Source of the DNA: Molossus alvarezi
Lineage: Eukaryota > Chordata > Mammalia > Chiroptera > Molossidae
Direction: 5' to 3'
Length of the DNA: 64,000 nt
Assembly: GCA_037176705.1 (NCBI GenBank)
Contig: CM073893.1
Coordinates: forward strand, 30,851,182 to 30,915,181
A program made the position numbers and the translations under genes. The notes below the pieces were generated by a model. The model saw nothing but the letters and a program-made list of their open reading frames with translations, searched no databases and was not told where the DNA came from. Positions 36,061-47,941 of this stretch are shown here, piece by piece (position 1 is the stretch's first letter; every line of letters begins with the position of its first letter).

Positions 36061-37339
36061 TAAACTGACTGACTCAATTACTCAATAGTTAGCATTTCGT
36101 CACCTGATTTTCCCCTTTCCACATATTCAGGACCAAAAACAAAGAATGAAAACATAACTAGGTACACAGCAAAAACTGTAGTGTATATCTCCTTTTTTAG
36201 AAAGCATTAGCCTGAGCTGAGGTCTGTTGATCCATTCAAAATTTTGTATTAATTGCATAATGTTATTTTTGAAGACTAAATAGCATAGCATATGTTAAAC
36301 AATTTAGTATATGACCAGCAATGAATTGCATTCATGAAATGTGATCTCTTCATTTATTTCCCACTTTTTCATCTCTCTGTCATCCATTCTCATTTCTTAT
36401 CGGCAATGGAAGTTTTGTTACTAATATCCTGTCACATTTTTCTTCATACATTTGCTATTCTGTTTAGATTATTTCAGTCAAATTAGAAAATTGGTGACTT
36501 TGGCTAAGAGGTAATTTTTTATGTTATCATATACAGTGTAATTCTATAATATTAATTTTTACTTTTGTTAATGAAATGACTGTGTTAAAAATAATGCACT
36601 ATTTCAGCCTAGTATATTTACTTTGCATAATTTGACATTTCAGTCAATCGCAAAGGAAACAAAGATGGTGAACTGAGATATGTCACCAGCCTCAGGTTGC
36701 ACTGCAAATTGGTGACAGGATTAAAAATTACAACCTCAAAGATTCAGTATGGAGTTTAGCACATCTTCTTACAATTGTACCAGAATGAAGGACAAAAAAA
36801 AAAAATATCTCTGTCAATTGTTGGCCGAGTTCTAAATCATAGCACTGCAGACTTCTGGGATAAGCTGCCCCACTCTGTCAATCAGGATGATGGAAGTGAT
36901 CCTCTCAGAGTGGCTGCTCTGCCTCTTGGAAGAACCTCCTTTTTATCACATCAGTGAGATCTACAGATGCCAAGAAAACATATTGTTGAGAGGCATATAC
37001 TAACCCAGAGGGCTTCCCTACTTTAGCTCAAAACCTACTCCGATTCCTCCTCTGGGTGGGTTTCTGTCTGGAGGCATAAGAACTGTAGAAAACAAATAAA
37101 AATAATTTAGCTTCTCAGTTATTCGGCCACCACCCAGAAAACTGTATGGTTAACATCAAAATCTTAAGTAACACATCAAAGAAAAATTGAGGGAAAGAAA
37201 AATAAACCAAAGAGAAACCAGAAAAAGGTAGTATTGAATTTCTGATGTTTAGTCCAAGGGGCATTTTAAATAATATATTAGTAAAGTAATAATATCACTA
37301 ATGTTAGCAAAAAAAATGGGTGTCTCAAATTATCACTAA
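36061..37339. other. Unique DNA
   Basis: A 60-codon open frame at 36775-36957 includes a lysine run from a poly-A tract and shows no family resemblance. No splice-bounded exon can be argued. Confidence 0.4.
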
Positions 37340-37352
37340 AAGGAAACTGTTT

Positions 37353-37614
37353 GCCCTGGCCGGTTTGGCTCAGCAGTTAGAGCATCGGCCCATGGACCAG
37401 AGAGTCCCAGGTTCAGTTCCCGCTAAGGACACGTACCTCGGTTGTAGTTTGTCCCCAGCCCCGGTTAGGGTCCTGTGGGTGGCAACCAGTCGATGTGTCT
37501 ACTCGTGTCAATGTTTCTCTCTCTCTTTCTCCCTCTCTCCCTCCTCCTGCTCTATCTGGAGATAAATGCAAAAAAAAAAAAAAATTTATCCTCGGGTGAG
37601 GATAAAAAAAAAAA
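37353..37614 (+). mobile_element. VES SINE with 3' hairpin
   Basis: The head is GCCCTGGCCGGTTTGGCTCA, with a B-box-like GGTTCAGTTCC. Hairpin TATCCTC-GGGT-GAGGATA lies at 37587-37604. TSD AAGRAAACTRTTT flanks it at 37340-37352 and 37615-37627 with two mismatches. Confidence 0.95.
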
Positions 37615-37682
37615 AAGAAAACTATTTGTTTATAAAGTGTAAATTTTATAATTGAAAAGACAAATTAGAGAAGAGGATATGA

Positions 37683-37883
37683 TGTCTTGGTTGGTGTGGC
37701 TCAGTTGGTTGGGCATCGTCCCATGCACCGAGAAGTTGCTGGTTCCATTCCCCATCCAGGCATATGCCTACCTTGCTTGCTTGATCCCCAGTAGGGAGTG
37801 TGCAGGAAGCAGCAGATTAATGTTTCTCTCTCTCTCTCCCTTCCTTGCTCTCTAAAATCAATAAAAAAAACATTAAAAAAAGA
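37683..37883 (+). mobile_element. VES SINE, variant without hairpin
   Basis: GGTTGGTGTGGCTCAGTTGG head, CCCCAGTAGGGAGTGTGCAG block, TC tract and AAAATCAATAAAAA tail. It lies about 60 bp downstream of another VES. Confidence 0.88.
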
Positions 37884-38548
37884 TAATATGAAAAAAATAT
37901 CATGAGTTGTGAGGTACATTATACATTCTTAGAAAGCATTTACATATTACAAATAATAAGAAAAATAGCTCAAATGTAATTCAATTAACAAAAACAAACA
38001 AAGCTTTGTTTTATACGGATCAATATATGTTAATTTAAACATTTGCATTCTTTCCAGCAAGGATGAAATCTTCATGATGTTTCTTAGAAGACAGGGAAGG
38101 AAAGGGGGAGGAAAATATATATTATGTTTTTGAGAAATGGTAAATTACATGAAGGAAGCACAAGAGATAGGTCTAAAAGATATTCCTGTGAAAAGGTATA
38201 ATCTAGTGACCAAAGAAATCTAATTAGTAAGTGGGAAATATTCTCAGTCACTCAGGTAGAGTCCACAGGACTCATACTATGAGCCTCCAAGATATTAACT
38301 GAAAAGTGATAACCAGTCATGGCCAGGGTCAAATGCTATGTTCTTTAGGAACTACAATGTCATCATTAGCTTCTCTGTGATAAAGAAATTACTTTTAACT
38401 TGGATCCAAAGAAAATCAATGTTTAAACCCATACCCAAGTACAGGAACAAACATAGAAGCCAGAATTAAAAGTTCCCAAAGAGAATAGAAATAAAAATCC
38501 ATTTAGAGAAACAAGATTTTTAGTAAATATAAACAGGCATGTGAAAAA
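37884..38548. other. Unique DNA
   Basis: No feature was recognised. The 5' TSD of L1-C is at 38549-38559. Confidence 0.45.
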
Positions 38549-38559
38549 TAACATTTATG

Positions 38560-39870
38560 CACAGAACTAGAACAAACATTCCAAAAGTTCATATGGAACC
38601 AAAAAAGACCCCCAATAGCCACAGCAATCTTGAAAAAGAATAACAAAGTTGGAGGGATCACATTACCAGATTTCAGGTTATACTACAAAGCCACTGTAAT
38701 CAAAACAGCCTGGTACTGGCACAAGAATAGGCAGATAGATCAATGGAACAGAATAGAGAACCCAGAAATTGATCCAAGACAATACGCTCAATTAATTTTT
38801 GACAAAGTTGGCAAGAGCATACAGTGAAGTCAAGACAGTCTTTTCAATAAATGGTGTTGGAAAAACTGGACAGCTACTTGCAAAAAAATGAAGCTAGAAC
38901 ACCAGCTTACACCATACATGAGAATAAACTCAAAATGGATAAAAGACTTAAATGTAACTTGTGAATCCATAAAAATTCTAGAAGAAAATGTAGGCAACAA
39001 AATCTCAGACATCATATGCAGCAGAATTTTCATTGATACATCACCTAAGGCAAGAGAAACAAAGGAAAAAATGAACACATGGGACTACATAAAACTAAAA
39101 AGCTTCTGCACAGCAAAAAAAACAACGATCAAAACGGAAAGGGATCCCACTATATGGGAGACCATAATTGCCAATGATACATCGGATAAGGGGTTAATTT
39201 CCAAAATATATAGAGGGCTCATACAACTCAGCAAAAAAAAAAAAAAAAAAAGACAAAGAACCCAATTAAAAAATGGGCAGAGGACCTAAATAGACACCTC
39301 TCCAAACAGGACATACAAATGGCCAAGAGACAAATGAAGAAATGCTCAACATCACCAATCATCAGAGAGATGCAAATTAAAACAACTATTAGGTATTACC
39401 TCACACCTGACAGAATGGCTGCCATCAAGAAATCATCAAACGAGTGTTGGCAAGGGTGTGGAGAAAAGGGGACTCTAGTACACTGCTGGTGGGAATGCAG
39501 ACTGGTGCAGCCACTGTGGAAAACACTATGGTGTTACCTCAAAAATGTAAATATTGAACTGTCATTTGACCCAATGATCCCACTTCTAGGAATATACCCT
39601 AAGAATCCTGAAATACCAATTGGAAAGAATAGATGTATCCCCCATGTTCTTGGCAGCACTATTAACAATAGCTAAAATATGGAAACAACCCAAGTGTAGA
39701 TGAGTGGATTAAAAAGCTGTGGTACACGTACACAATGGAATACTATGCAGCTATAAGAAAAAAGACCTATCATTTGAGATGGCATGGAAGAACCTGGAGA
39801 GTATTATGCTCAGCGAAACAAGCCAAGCAGAGAAAGACAAATATCACATGATCTCACTTATTTGTGGAAT
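38560..39870 (+). pseudogene. L1-C partial ORF2, C-terminal domain
   Basis: Only the 3' third of ORF2 is present, so the endonuclease and the RT active site are absent by 5' truncation. Readable blocks are [20 protein letters not shown] (~38645), [18 protein letters not shown] (~38936) and [18 protein letters not shown] (~39445-39500), the Cys/His region. A poly-A expansion at ~39232-39250 and other frameshifts break the frame into 65-133-codon pieces. Near 39690 the words CCAAGTGT and GATGAGTGG are joined with a few codons lost. The usual stop context is at ~39868. It is nonfunctional. Confidence 0.82.
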
Positions 39871-40232
39871 ATAATGAACTAAACAAATTGATGAACATAA
39901 TTAACCCAGAGACTTAGAGGTGAGGTAAAGATTGACAAACCTCAAAGTAGGGGTGTTTGTGAGGAAAGAGATAAACCACAGAACTTACATGCATGTATGC
40001 ATGACCAATGAACATAGACAACAAAGCTGGGATGGGGCAGGGGGGAAGGGGAGGAGAAACAATGGGGAAAAAATGAGAAACATCTGTAACAAAAACAAAC
40101 TAATAAATAAAAAATACATATTTTTTATTAACAAGTATTTATATATGTTTAATTCCTATTATTGATGTCACTTTTGTTGTTCTGTAAATTATAGATATTT
40201 GAAAATAATAAAATGATGAATGCCAAAAAAAG
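38560..40232 (+). mobile_element. L1-C: 5'-truncated LINE-1 with probable 3' transduction
   Basis: It starts inside ORF2 (ACAGAACTAGAAC) and matches the 3' parts of L1-A, L1-B and L1-D to the 3'UTR end at ~40115. A perfect 11-bp TSD TAACATTTATG lies at 38549-38559 and 40233-40243. The right copy is ~115 bp beyond the normal L1 end. The intervening ~40116-40224 is non-L1 DNA that ends in AATAAA (40207-40212) and a short A run (40225-40231). This fits read-through past the weak L1 poly(A) signal. Confidence 0.88.
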
Positions 40233-40243
40233 TAACATTTATG

Positions 40244-40314
40244 AAAAGCAAACTACTACAGGAATTGGTTAATTGTAAACTCTGTTATATATGAGTGAAG
40301 GTACATGTAGCATC
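40244..40314. other. Short unique spacer
   Basis: Unique DNA between L1-C and the next VES copy. Confidence 0.5.
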
Positions 40315-40330
40315 AAGATTATCATTGCAG

Positions 40331-40536
40331 CCCGGCCAGTGTGGCTCAGTGGTTGAGCATTGACCCATGCACTAAGAGGTCGCAGGGTCAATTCCTGGTC
40401 AGGGAACATGCCCGGGTTGTGGGCCAAATCCCCAGTGGGGGGAATGCAGGAGGGGGCCAATTAATGTTCTCTCTCATCAATGTTTCTCTCTCTCCCTCTC
40501 CCTTCCTTTCTCTCTAAAATCAATAAAGGGGGGAAA
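40331..40536 (+). mobile_element. VES SINE
   Basis: CCCGGCCAGTGTGGCTCAGT head, B-box-like GGGTCAATTCC, TC tract and AAAATCAATAAAGG end. It is flanked by TSD AAGATTATCATTRCAG (40315-40330 and 40537-40552). This is the variant without the terminal hairpin. Confidence 0.93.
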
Positions 40537-40552
40537 AAGATTATCATTACAA

Positions 40553-41388
40553 GAAGCTCCCAACACAAGGAAGTAACAACTCTTATATAGGCCCTGTAAT
40601 ACAAGAATAGTTTGGAATCCAGACTAGTGTAGCAGCTGAAAGAAAGCAAACTAAGTACAATCTAAACCCAAACTGTTAGAATTTCCTTAGATAAATTTGG
40701 CCAAAAGTATAATTGATTCCTAGTGATGAGCTATTATTAGTTCCTATCACAACCCTACCTGTGAGTTTTTATTGTTTGTTTGACATATCCTTCCATAACA
40801 TTGTATAACTCTTATTTCTTTGATTATTTTTATATAATCCTCACTTTATCTTATAATCATCAACTAATTACTTAGTAAAAGAATAAATGAGTGAATAAAC
40901 GAATACTTAGTTCTCTGGCAGCATTATATTTGCATTCTCTTCCTATTAACTCAATAAGACCTGGTGATGCTGCAGGTATTTGGAAGCTAAGAAAATTTGC
41001 ATTGAACACTGGCATACATACCGTTTTGTGCCTTTTCTCCTTTTGGAAATAGAACAATTTTCTCATAGAGGAAAACTTTTCCTTAACACGTCACAAAAAG
41101 AGAGTAACTGATCCCTTCCTTTCCATCATACCAGATGTCCAATCTATCACAACATCCCAAAGTTTCTCCTTCATTGTCAGATACTTCATTTTCCTATTTT
41201 TGGTATTTCTACTAGTCTCAAGTTAACCAAAGTCCTTGTCATCTTACTTCTAAGCTATTCTAAGGGTTACCAAATGGGTCTCCTTAAATAAAATGTATGT
41301 ATTACACTGCAAACAGGTTAGCCTTCCTAATATCTGTTTCCCACCTCTTCACTGTTCCAACAGCTGATTTAATCAGCCCATTTCTTAC
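40553..41388. other. Unique DNA
   Basis: No feature was recognised. Confidence 0.45.
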
Positions 41389-41401
41389 AGAATAAAGTAA
41401 A

Positions 41402-41535
41402 GCCTGGCCTGTGTGGCTCAGTGGATTAAGTGTCCTCCCATGGACTGAGAGGTCCTGGGTTTGTTTTCTGATCAGGGCACATGCCCGGGTTGTGGACTCC
41501 ATTCTCAGTAAGGGTGTGCAGGAGGCAGCTGATCG

Positions 41536-41571
<36 letters not shown>

Positions 41572-41641
41572 CTCTCACTCTCACTTTCGCTCTCTCTCTC
41601 TCTTCTCTTGTTCTAAAAAAAATCAGTAAAAACATATTTTT
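41402..41641 (+). mobile_element. VES SINE with (TC)n expansion
   Basis: GCCTGGCCTGTGTGGCTCAG head, CTGATCGATGTC block and an expanded TC tract (41538-41568). The tail contains AATCAGTAAAAACA. TSD AGAATRAAGTRAA flanks it at 41389-41401 and 41642-41654. Confidence 0.92.
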
Positions 41642-41654
41642 AGAATGAAGTGAA

Positions 41655-44600
41655 AATTCATTGAAGAATCATTTAAAATTTAACTGCCTTGTCTCCAAAA
41701 TTATTGTACAAGTTGCTCCTTTTATTTACACTAAACATTCACATTTGGTAATTAACTTATATCGAATTGTTTCCTCTCTGAGCAATTTAACCAATCTTTA
41801 CATTTTATTTTTAGAGATCATTCTAATTGCAATTTGGAGAATCTGATAGAGAAAAAAATATTAAATTAGGAAAACTATTTACAGAATACAATAGTAGAGA
41901 AGAGAGATGAACTGAGCAGTGATACAATACACAGATGATGTATTATATAATTGTCCACTTCAAACCTGCATAATTTTATTAACAAATGCCACCCCAAATA
42001 TATTCAATAAATATTAAAAAGAAAAAACTGAGGTAATAAAGCAGGTAAGCCTCAAAGGTAACAACATCTTTATTGTTCAACATTTTTTCTTCTGAAAGTG
42101 TTTGCTGTTTTTGTTTTCATTTGCTTGACTTTCTAGTTGCTAATTGGTATTTTTCATCAAAGTTCCTCAAAGAAATTGTAAAACCATTGTTAGATACATA
42201 AGATATAGGCATGTTGTAAAGGATTTTACCTTTTGGGTTTTTGTTTTTGTTTTTGTTTTTTGGTGAGGTAGTCATAGGATGGCCAACCTCCTCTCAGCTC
42301 CATTCTCTAGCTCCAAGCTATACTGATTGATGTCCAGATCCATTTCACTGGCGCTTTCCTACCATTAACAGAATATAGTGTTTCTTCTTGTTTTTTGTTT
42401 GTTTGTTTGTTTGTTTGTTTGCTTTTAGTGCAACATAACTCTAGCAGCTTTTTGAAAAAGAGGCAACATTTTTCAGAGCTGCATTTATGGAAATGCTTTA
42501 TTATACACTCATATTTGATGGATAATATTAGAAGTTGGTAAACTATTATGTTGGAAATAAATGTCCTTTATATTTTGAAGGATTTTTTTACCTTTCAACT
42601 TTCAGGGTTGCTTTGATAAATTAACACCATTACGTAACGTAATTCTCTCACTGTGAACTCTCTCTCTCAGCTTTTGAGATCATTGATTTTTCTCAGATGT
42701 TTCAAATTTTTTGTGGCAATTATAACTAAATATAGGTAATTTTGAAATTCTTTGTCCAGGAACTCAGGAGCTCTTGTAATTGGCCATTCCGTGTTCCTCA
42801 ATAATGGGAATTTTTTTAAAAAATCATTTCTGTTATAATTTCCTCCCCAGGGGCTTTCAATTTCCCTGGAACTCTTATTAGGATTTTCAGATTCCCCAAT
42901 TGATCCTAAGGTTTTCTTATAATTTCTTACTATTTTTACTTCACCATCTATTTCATTCTGCTTTCTCAGTGATGTCCCAAAATGTCTCTTCCACTATTTA
43001 TATTTATACAACTTATATTTCACCTAACAGATTTCAGATTTCAAAAATATACTTTCTCCTGTCTGATTGTTTCTTTATCACTATTTTTCTTTTAAGAATT
43101 AAAGAGATGTCTTCTGTTCTCTGTATTATCTCTGTTCCTTTCATGTTCTTTTTCGTTTGATGTAGATTTCCTCAGATATATTACAATTTTTGGCTATACT
43201 TTCATAATCGACTATGTGTCATGAGTAAGCTATCGAAGCTCTGTGAGCCTGCACAGGAGATTCAATGTTAAGAAGATAGGATGGGGAACTCCAAACATTA
43301 GTGCTTATAAATCTTTCTCTTGGCCAGTCATTGTCTCCAGAGAAGAACCGAGCATTCTTCTGACCAGGGATATAAGTCTTTACATTCTCATGTCCTGGGA
43401 TTTGAATGTGTGACATTTTTAGCAATACATTTTTAATATATAGAATTCGACTTCATCTCTTTGCCTTTTCTGCACCCACTTATGATGTATTCAGTGGGTT
43501 CTGAGATCCCCTATGTCTCTCAGATTTAATCTCTCAAGAATATCACCCCTTTCTACAAGGTGTACTGTGGTAAGTTTGGTTTTCAACAGATCCTTTGTCT
43601 TTCAATGCCCCTCCTCACGCCCTCACTCTGAAGGTCTTTGTCTCTTCAATGCACAGGCGCAGGTTCTGAGCGAAAGCCTTGGACCTTATGGGCATCCTCC
43701 CTGTCAAAACTCAGGTTTCAGTTTAATTTGCTCCATTATGTCAGTTACCAATTACCTGTCAATTTTCTTTTCTTCATAATTCATTAATGTGGACATTGCA
43801 ACATTTCTTGTCTTTAATTCTTCTCTTCTTTATCTTGGTGAATTTGCATTATTTTAAAATCCAGTTCAGTCCTTCTAGTGTTTTGATTTGTTTGTATGGA
43901 GGAAGCTGAGCTTAATCTCCTATGTTTAGCCCAAAACCCTGGTGATATATTTTAAATGGAAGAAAGTGTCAAGAAAATAAAAGGTAAAGGGTTGTGAAAG
44001 AGGTCAGTGATGAAAGAAATGACTTTGAGCTGGGAGATGTTACACAAAGCAGTTTGGCAGTGGTGTGAGGATGAGCACACTTAACGAGCTTTCATTTTGA
44101 CTGGTGTCCTGGATAAAAGACGTGATTGAACTGAATACCTCACAAGCACAGGTCATCTCAAGATGAATTCCCAGTATCAAAAGCCGGATGATAATGGTAG
44201 ATGTTAGTCTTTGAGCAGTATTCAAATACTACACTGCCGAGAATATTTTTTGATGCTTTCTATGATAACTCTCTCCAGACACATCAAAGTAACCAGAATG
44301 CTTAGGCCTAGTATGGCGCAAATCAAAAACTCTGGAATGATGTTGGAAAAGTAAGTTGTGGGGTTCGATGGCCTCATTGTTGAAAAGCACTGTATTAGGA
44401 CTTCGATACTGACCTTTTCAACCTAAGTTTTCATAAGAGCTAATGAGATAATCACCAACCTGAACGAATGGAACAGCCTCGAAATTGGTCTTTGAATTCA
44501 ATCTTGCTTATTTTAAAGCATTCTATACTTTATAGTCAGAGCTTCTGGTAAACCAACAGTCTTCAAATATTTAGAAAAATATGTGAGCAGCATTCTCAAT

Positions 44601-44879
44601 AAAAGTATACTTCATTTCTTATAAAATGTGGAGTGATGATAGCTCTTATGGCTTCCTGTGCATGGGGCTTAAGTAGTTACATAGGGACCTACATTTAGAG
44701 GATCTTAATATAATGTTCTTCTTTTGCCATCTTGAAATTATTAAGTTTTTGGATAAAAAAGTGCCATGTTTTTATTTTTTAGTGAGCCTTGAAAATTATG
44801 TAACCAGTCTTGTCCATATGTAGGAAATAAATGAAGCAGCAGAGTGCCCTGTGGGTAGTAATTCTTTACTGATGCCAGG
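41655..44879. other. Unique or ancient DNA; T/G-rich microsatellites
   Basis: (GTTTTT)n lies at ~42236-42262 and (GTTT)n at ~42393-42420. The block ~42700-43160 may be a fossil LINE but is not assignable. On the minus strand 44377-44222 there is a 51-codon ATG-started frame with a strongly hydrophobic stretch (see findings). It is not called as a gene. Confidence 0.4.
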
Positions 44880-45150
44880 TGCTAGCCTTATCTGAATAAT
44901 TGTTAGTAACATAGTAATAGTAGTAGTAAGAGCAGTAGATTAAGAATAGCACTTTATTCAATAGCACTCAATTACATATTGCTCGTTACTAACACATTCA
45001 TTAGCATGGAACCATTCATTATTTCTTATGTGTTAGACACTGTGCTGGGAAATAAATTGAAATCACCTCTTTATCTATTTTCTCAATCGGACAATCACAC
45101 CCTTTTATAAAGAGAGCTTATTGTGTTCAGTTTAATAGCCCTGTGCCCAC
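44880..45150 (+). repeat. Possible MIR SINE
   Basis: TTATGTGTTAGACACTGTGCTGGGA-like wording at ~45028-45050 matches the MIR phrase for growing and end-point counts (the GTGC...CACTGTGC region). It is preceded by a TAGTAG-rich stretch. Diverged. Confidence 0.45.
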
Positions 45151-45803
45151 CAAACAGAGTTGCTCCACAATTATATCCTGAAAAATAAATGACTATATAT
45201 TTCAAAAATATATTTTATGCTATGAAAGCATAAAAAATTAAAACTATTTGTATTATCCAGTAATTTTTACAATTGTGTATTAGATGCCTTCGTATTTAAC
45301 TTATAATTCGGGTCTCCCCACCCACTCACTCCCTTTGGCAAATATTGCTAAATCCATGTTGTATTTTTTTAAATATTATAAGGCATCATAAATACTATAT
45401 CCATTAGGAACAACCCAAAATTATTGAATCTGACATCCTTAAATTTCACAGATTAAAATGGAATACATCACTAATGCAACTGCATTATCTTACAAAATTG
45501 AAATCCCTTTAATATCGTACTAGAAACGCATTACTTCTACTAATAGCAAGGTGGTATGACAGTCAATGATACACAGGAGTTGAGTAATTATAAAAATTAA
45601 GATTTCTTTTGCTACAATGTGCAAATAACAAATCACAATTGTGTTTAGTCTTTTAAGAAGTGATTCCCTGTCCTAGCAAACAAAATGTAAGAGATAATTT
45701 GGCTTTAAAGGCATTTTCTATTCAGAAGCTCAACATTTAATTCCGGATGACTTCACTTAAAAAACAAATGGGGGGGGTCCAATTAAATGAGACGTCTTTT
45801 AAA
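45151..45803. other. Unique AT-rich DNA
   Basis: No feature was seen. It ends at the L1-D TSD (45804-45814). Confidence 0.45.
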
Positions 45804-45814
45804 AATCAGACTTA

Positions 45815-46999
45815 GGAGGAAAAAAATGGCTGTGGAGTGAATGGAAGCTACACAGACCATAGGCCAGGATCAAACTGGATTTACAACGAAAATAAAGACA
45901 AATCGTCAGAAAGGGGCAACCAAAAGACACCTTGGAGGACCACATAACCAGGGACACCGACTCAATCCTGGTAGATTCGCGAGGACGCGAGAGGGGGCTG
46001 GGAGCCCACGGTCCGCAGTGGCCTGGGCTGGGACCAGCAGACTCAGCTGGAGCCAGGGGACTCGGCGGGAAGCTGCTGCTGCTGCTGCCGCCTCAGCTGC
46101 GACCCCGCCTGAGTCCTGCGAACTCTGCTGCCTGCCAAGCCCTAGCCTGGTGCCACACGGACTGGCTGAGACCAGGGGACTCGGGGGAAGCTGCTGACGC
46201 CTCCACTGCGATGCCGGCTGAGTCCTGCGAACTCTGCTGCATGCTAAGCCCTCGGTTGGTGTCGCGCAGACTCACTGGGACTAGGTGTCTCTGCTCAAAG
46301 CTTCTGCCACCTCAGCAGTGTCCCGCTACTGTGGCTTAGTCCTGTGGCTTCTGCTGAGTGCGACACCCTTGGCTGGTGCCACAGCTGCAGCTGCCCTTTG
46401 CTGGGGGCAGTGCCCTCGGGTGAAAAGTTCCAGGCGGCTCCACGACATAGAGTCTAGACAGAGGCTAAATTGGCAGCAGCCACTCACCTTGGGCTCCGGT
46501 AGAGGGAAGGCAGACTGGACTGGAACTGTGTGGGGACACTCGGGTTTTGAAGGGTGCTCAGAGCTTTTGCTGAGTGCAGCCATGCAGGACTGTGGTAATT
46601 TTACTCCTTCCCAGGGCCCTGGGGAGAGGCGGTGGCCCCTCCCTCATAGATTCAACCCCACCTGGTGGCCATTAACATGCTAATTGAGGCCCATTAACAA
46701 CAAGGAGCTGCCCCACCCTCAGGAAATCCTCTTACACTGAGCACCTGAGGGAGTTTTTCAGGCAACTCAGAAACAAAGGTTCTTCAGGTGACCTCTACTA
46801 ATAGCCTCCAGGCAAAAAAAGCTAGAGGATAACTACCATTCCCTGGGCAACACTAACCAGAAAAGCTAAGACTTGACAGTGGGGTTTAAAGTGGGTCCTC
46901 CCTGGCTCATCCAAACCCAGGAGAGGGAGCCACAAACAGCAGAACACCAACACCCACAGGGAAATTTGGCAAACTCCAAAGCCCACTATGATAGCCAAA
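45815..46999 (+). promoter_or_regulatory. L1-D 5'UTR/promoter with GC-rich VNTR
   Basis: This is internal RNA polymerase II promoter DNA by family knowledge. The YY1-like ATGGC lies at 45826-45830 (about +12). About 46000-46690 is CpG-rich, in sharp contrast to the AT-rich flanks. Three imperfect tandem units start at 46040, 46161 and 46269 and end near 46383 (121, 108 and ~115 bp). Each contains AGTCCTGYGRMYTCTGCTG-like wording. L1-A and L1-B lack these units. Overlapping sense frames of 118-135 codons occur here, as expected in GC-rich repeats. Confidence 0.75.
46040..46383 (+). repeat. Three-unit tandem repeat in L1-D 5'UTR
   Basis: Units begin GACTCAGCTGGAGCCAGG, GACTGGCTGAGACCAGG and GACTCACTGGGACTAGG. 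Units 1 and 2 share CTGAGTCCTGCGAACTCTGC almost exactly. Unit 3 is more diverged. Period is 108-121 bp. Confidence 0.85.
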
Positions 47000-47896
47000 A
47001 TGGTGAAAAACAGAAATAAAAGCCAAATGAAAGAACAAGAGACCTCTACCGAAGATGAGATAAATGAGGTGCAGTTAAGCAAGTTAACAGAACTAGAATT
47101 TAGAGCCATGATGTTGAGGAAGCTCAACAGCAGGAGTAAGGACATGAGCACCATGAGTAAAGACATAGAAATGTTGAAAATCAACCAGTTGGAAATTAAA
47201 AACCACCAAGAAGAAATGAAGAATGACATATCAGAAATGAAAAACACATTGGAAGGTCTAAAAAGCAGAGTAGGGAAGCTGAGGACCGGATCAGTGAATT
47301 AGAAAACAGGGTAGAAAAAATCAAACAATCAGAAAACCAAAAGGAAAAAATGATTAAAAAACAGGAAGACAGCTTAATAGAACTGTGGGACAACTGGAAA
47401 CAAAATAATATTCGCATCACAGGAGTCCATGAAGAAGAAGAAAATAAGCAAGGGTTAGAGAACATATTCAAAGAAATAGTGACAGAAAACATCCCTAATT
47501 TGGTGAAGGAAGAAGGCATTCCAGTTCAAGAAGCACAGAGAGCCCCAAGTAAGAAGAACCCAAACAGGCCCACACCAAGACACATAATAATCAAACTGCC
47601 AAAATTTAAAGACAGAGAGAATCCTAAAAGCAGCAAGAGATAAGACACAGGTTACCTACAAAGGAAACCCCATAAGGCTCTCAGCTGACTTCTCACATGA
47701 AATGCTACATGCCGGAAGGGAATGGCATGAAGTAATCAAGGTCATGAAAAACAAGGATCTGAATCCAAGACTACTCTACCCAGCAAGGCTATCATTTAAA
47801 ATAGAAGGTCAAATAAAGATCTTCCCAGACAAAAGGCTAAGGGAATACATTCGCACCAAACCAGCACTGCAAGAAATGTTAAAAGGACTGCTGTAA
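47000..47896 (+). pseudogene. L1-D ORF1, frameshifted
   Basis: This is the ORF1p chaperone gene. The start MVKNRNKSQMKEQ at 47000 matches the sister copies. An upstream in-frame ATG at 46988 exists but is not shared. The coiled-coil part is open to ~47280, where a one-base loss in the GTAGGGAAGC context shifts the frame. The next block (47350-47643) holds the RRM-like NNIRITGVHEEEE and TPRHIIIKLPKFKDR. A second shift near 47620-47645 leads to the C-terminal block with REWHEVIKVMKNKDLNPRLL and the family stop at 47894-47896. All three domains are present in order and no large deletion is seen. Confidence 0.85.
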
Positions 47897-47941
47897 TTAC
47901 CAGGAGAAATGGGAAGGAAAATAGAACCACACTAAACAAAA

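Noticed and set aside
36775..36957. 60-codon plus-strand frame in unique DNA
   Set aside because: No family resemblance and no exon boundaries. The lysine run comes from a poly-A tract.
45841..46683. Overlapping 118-135-codon sense frames
   Set aside because: They lie in the GC-rich tandem-repeat 5'UTR of L1-D, overlap in several frames and are not shared with L1-A or L1-B.
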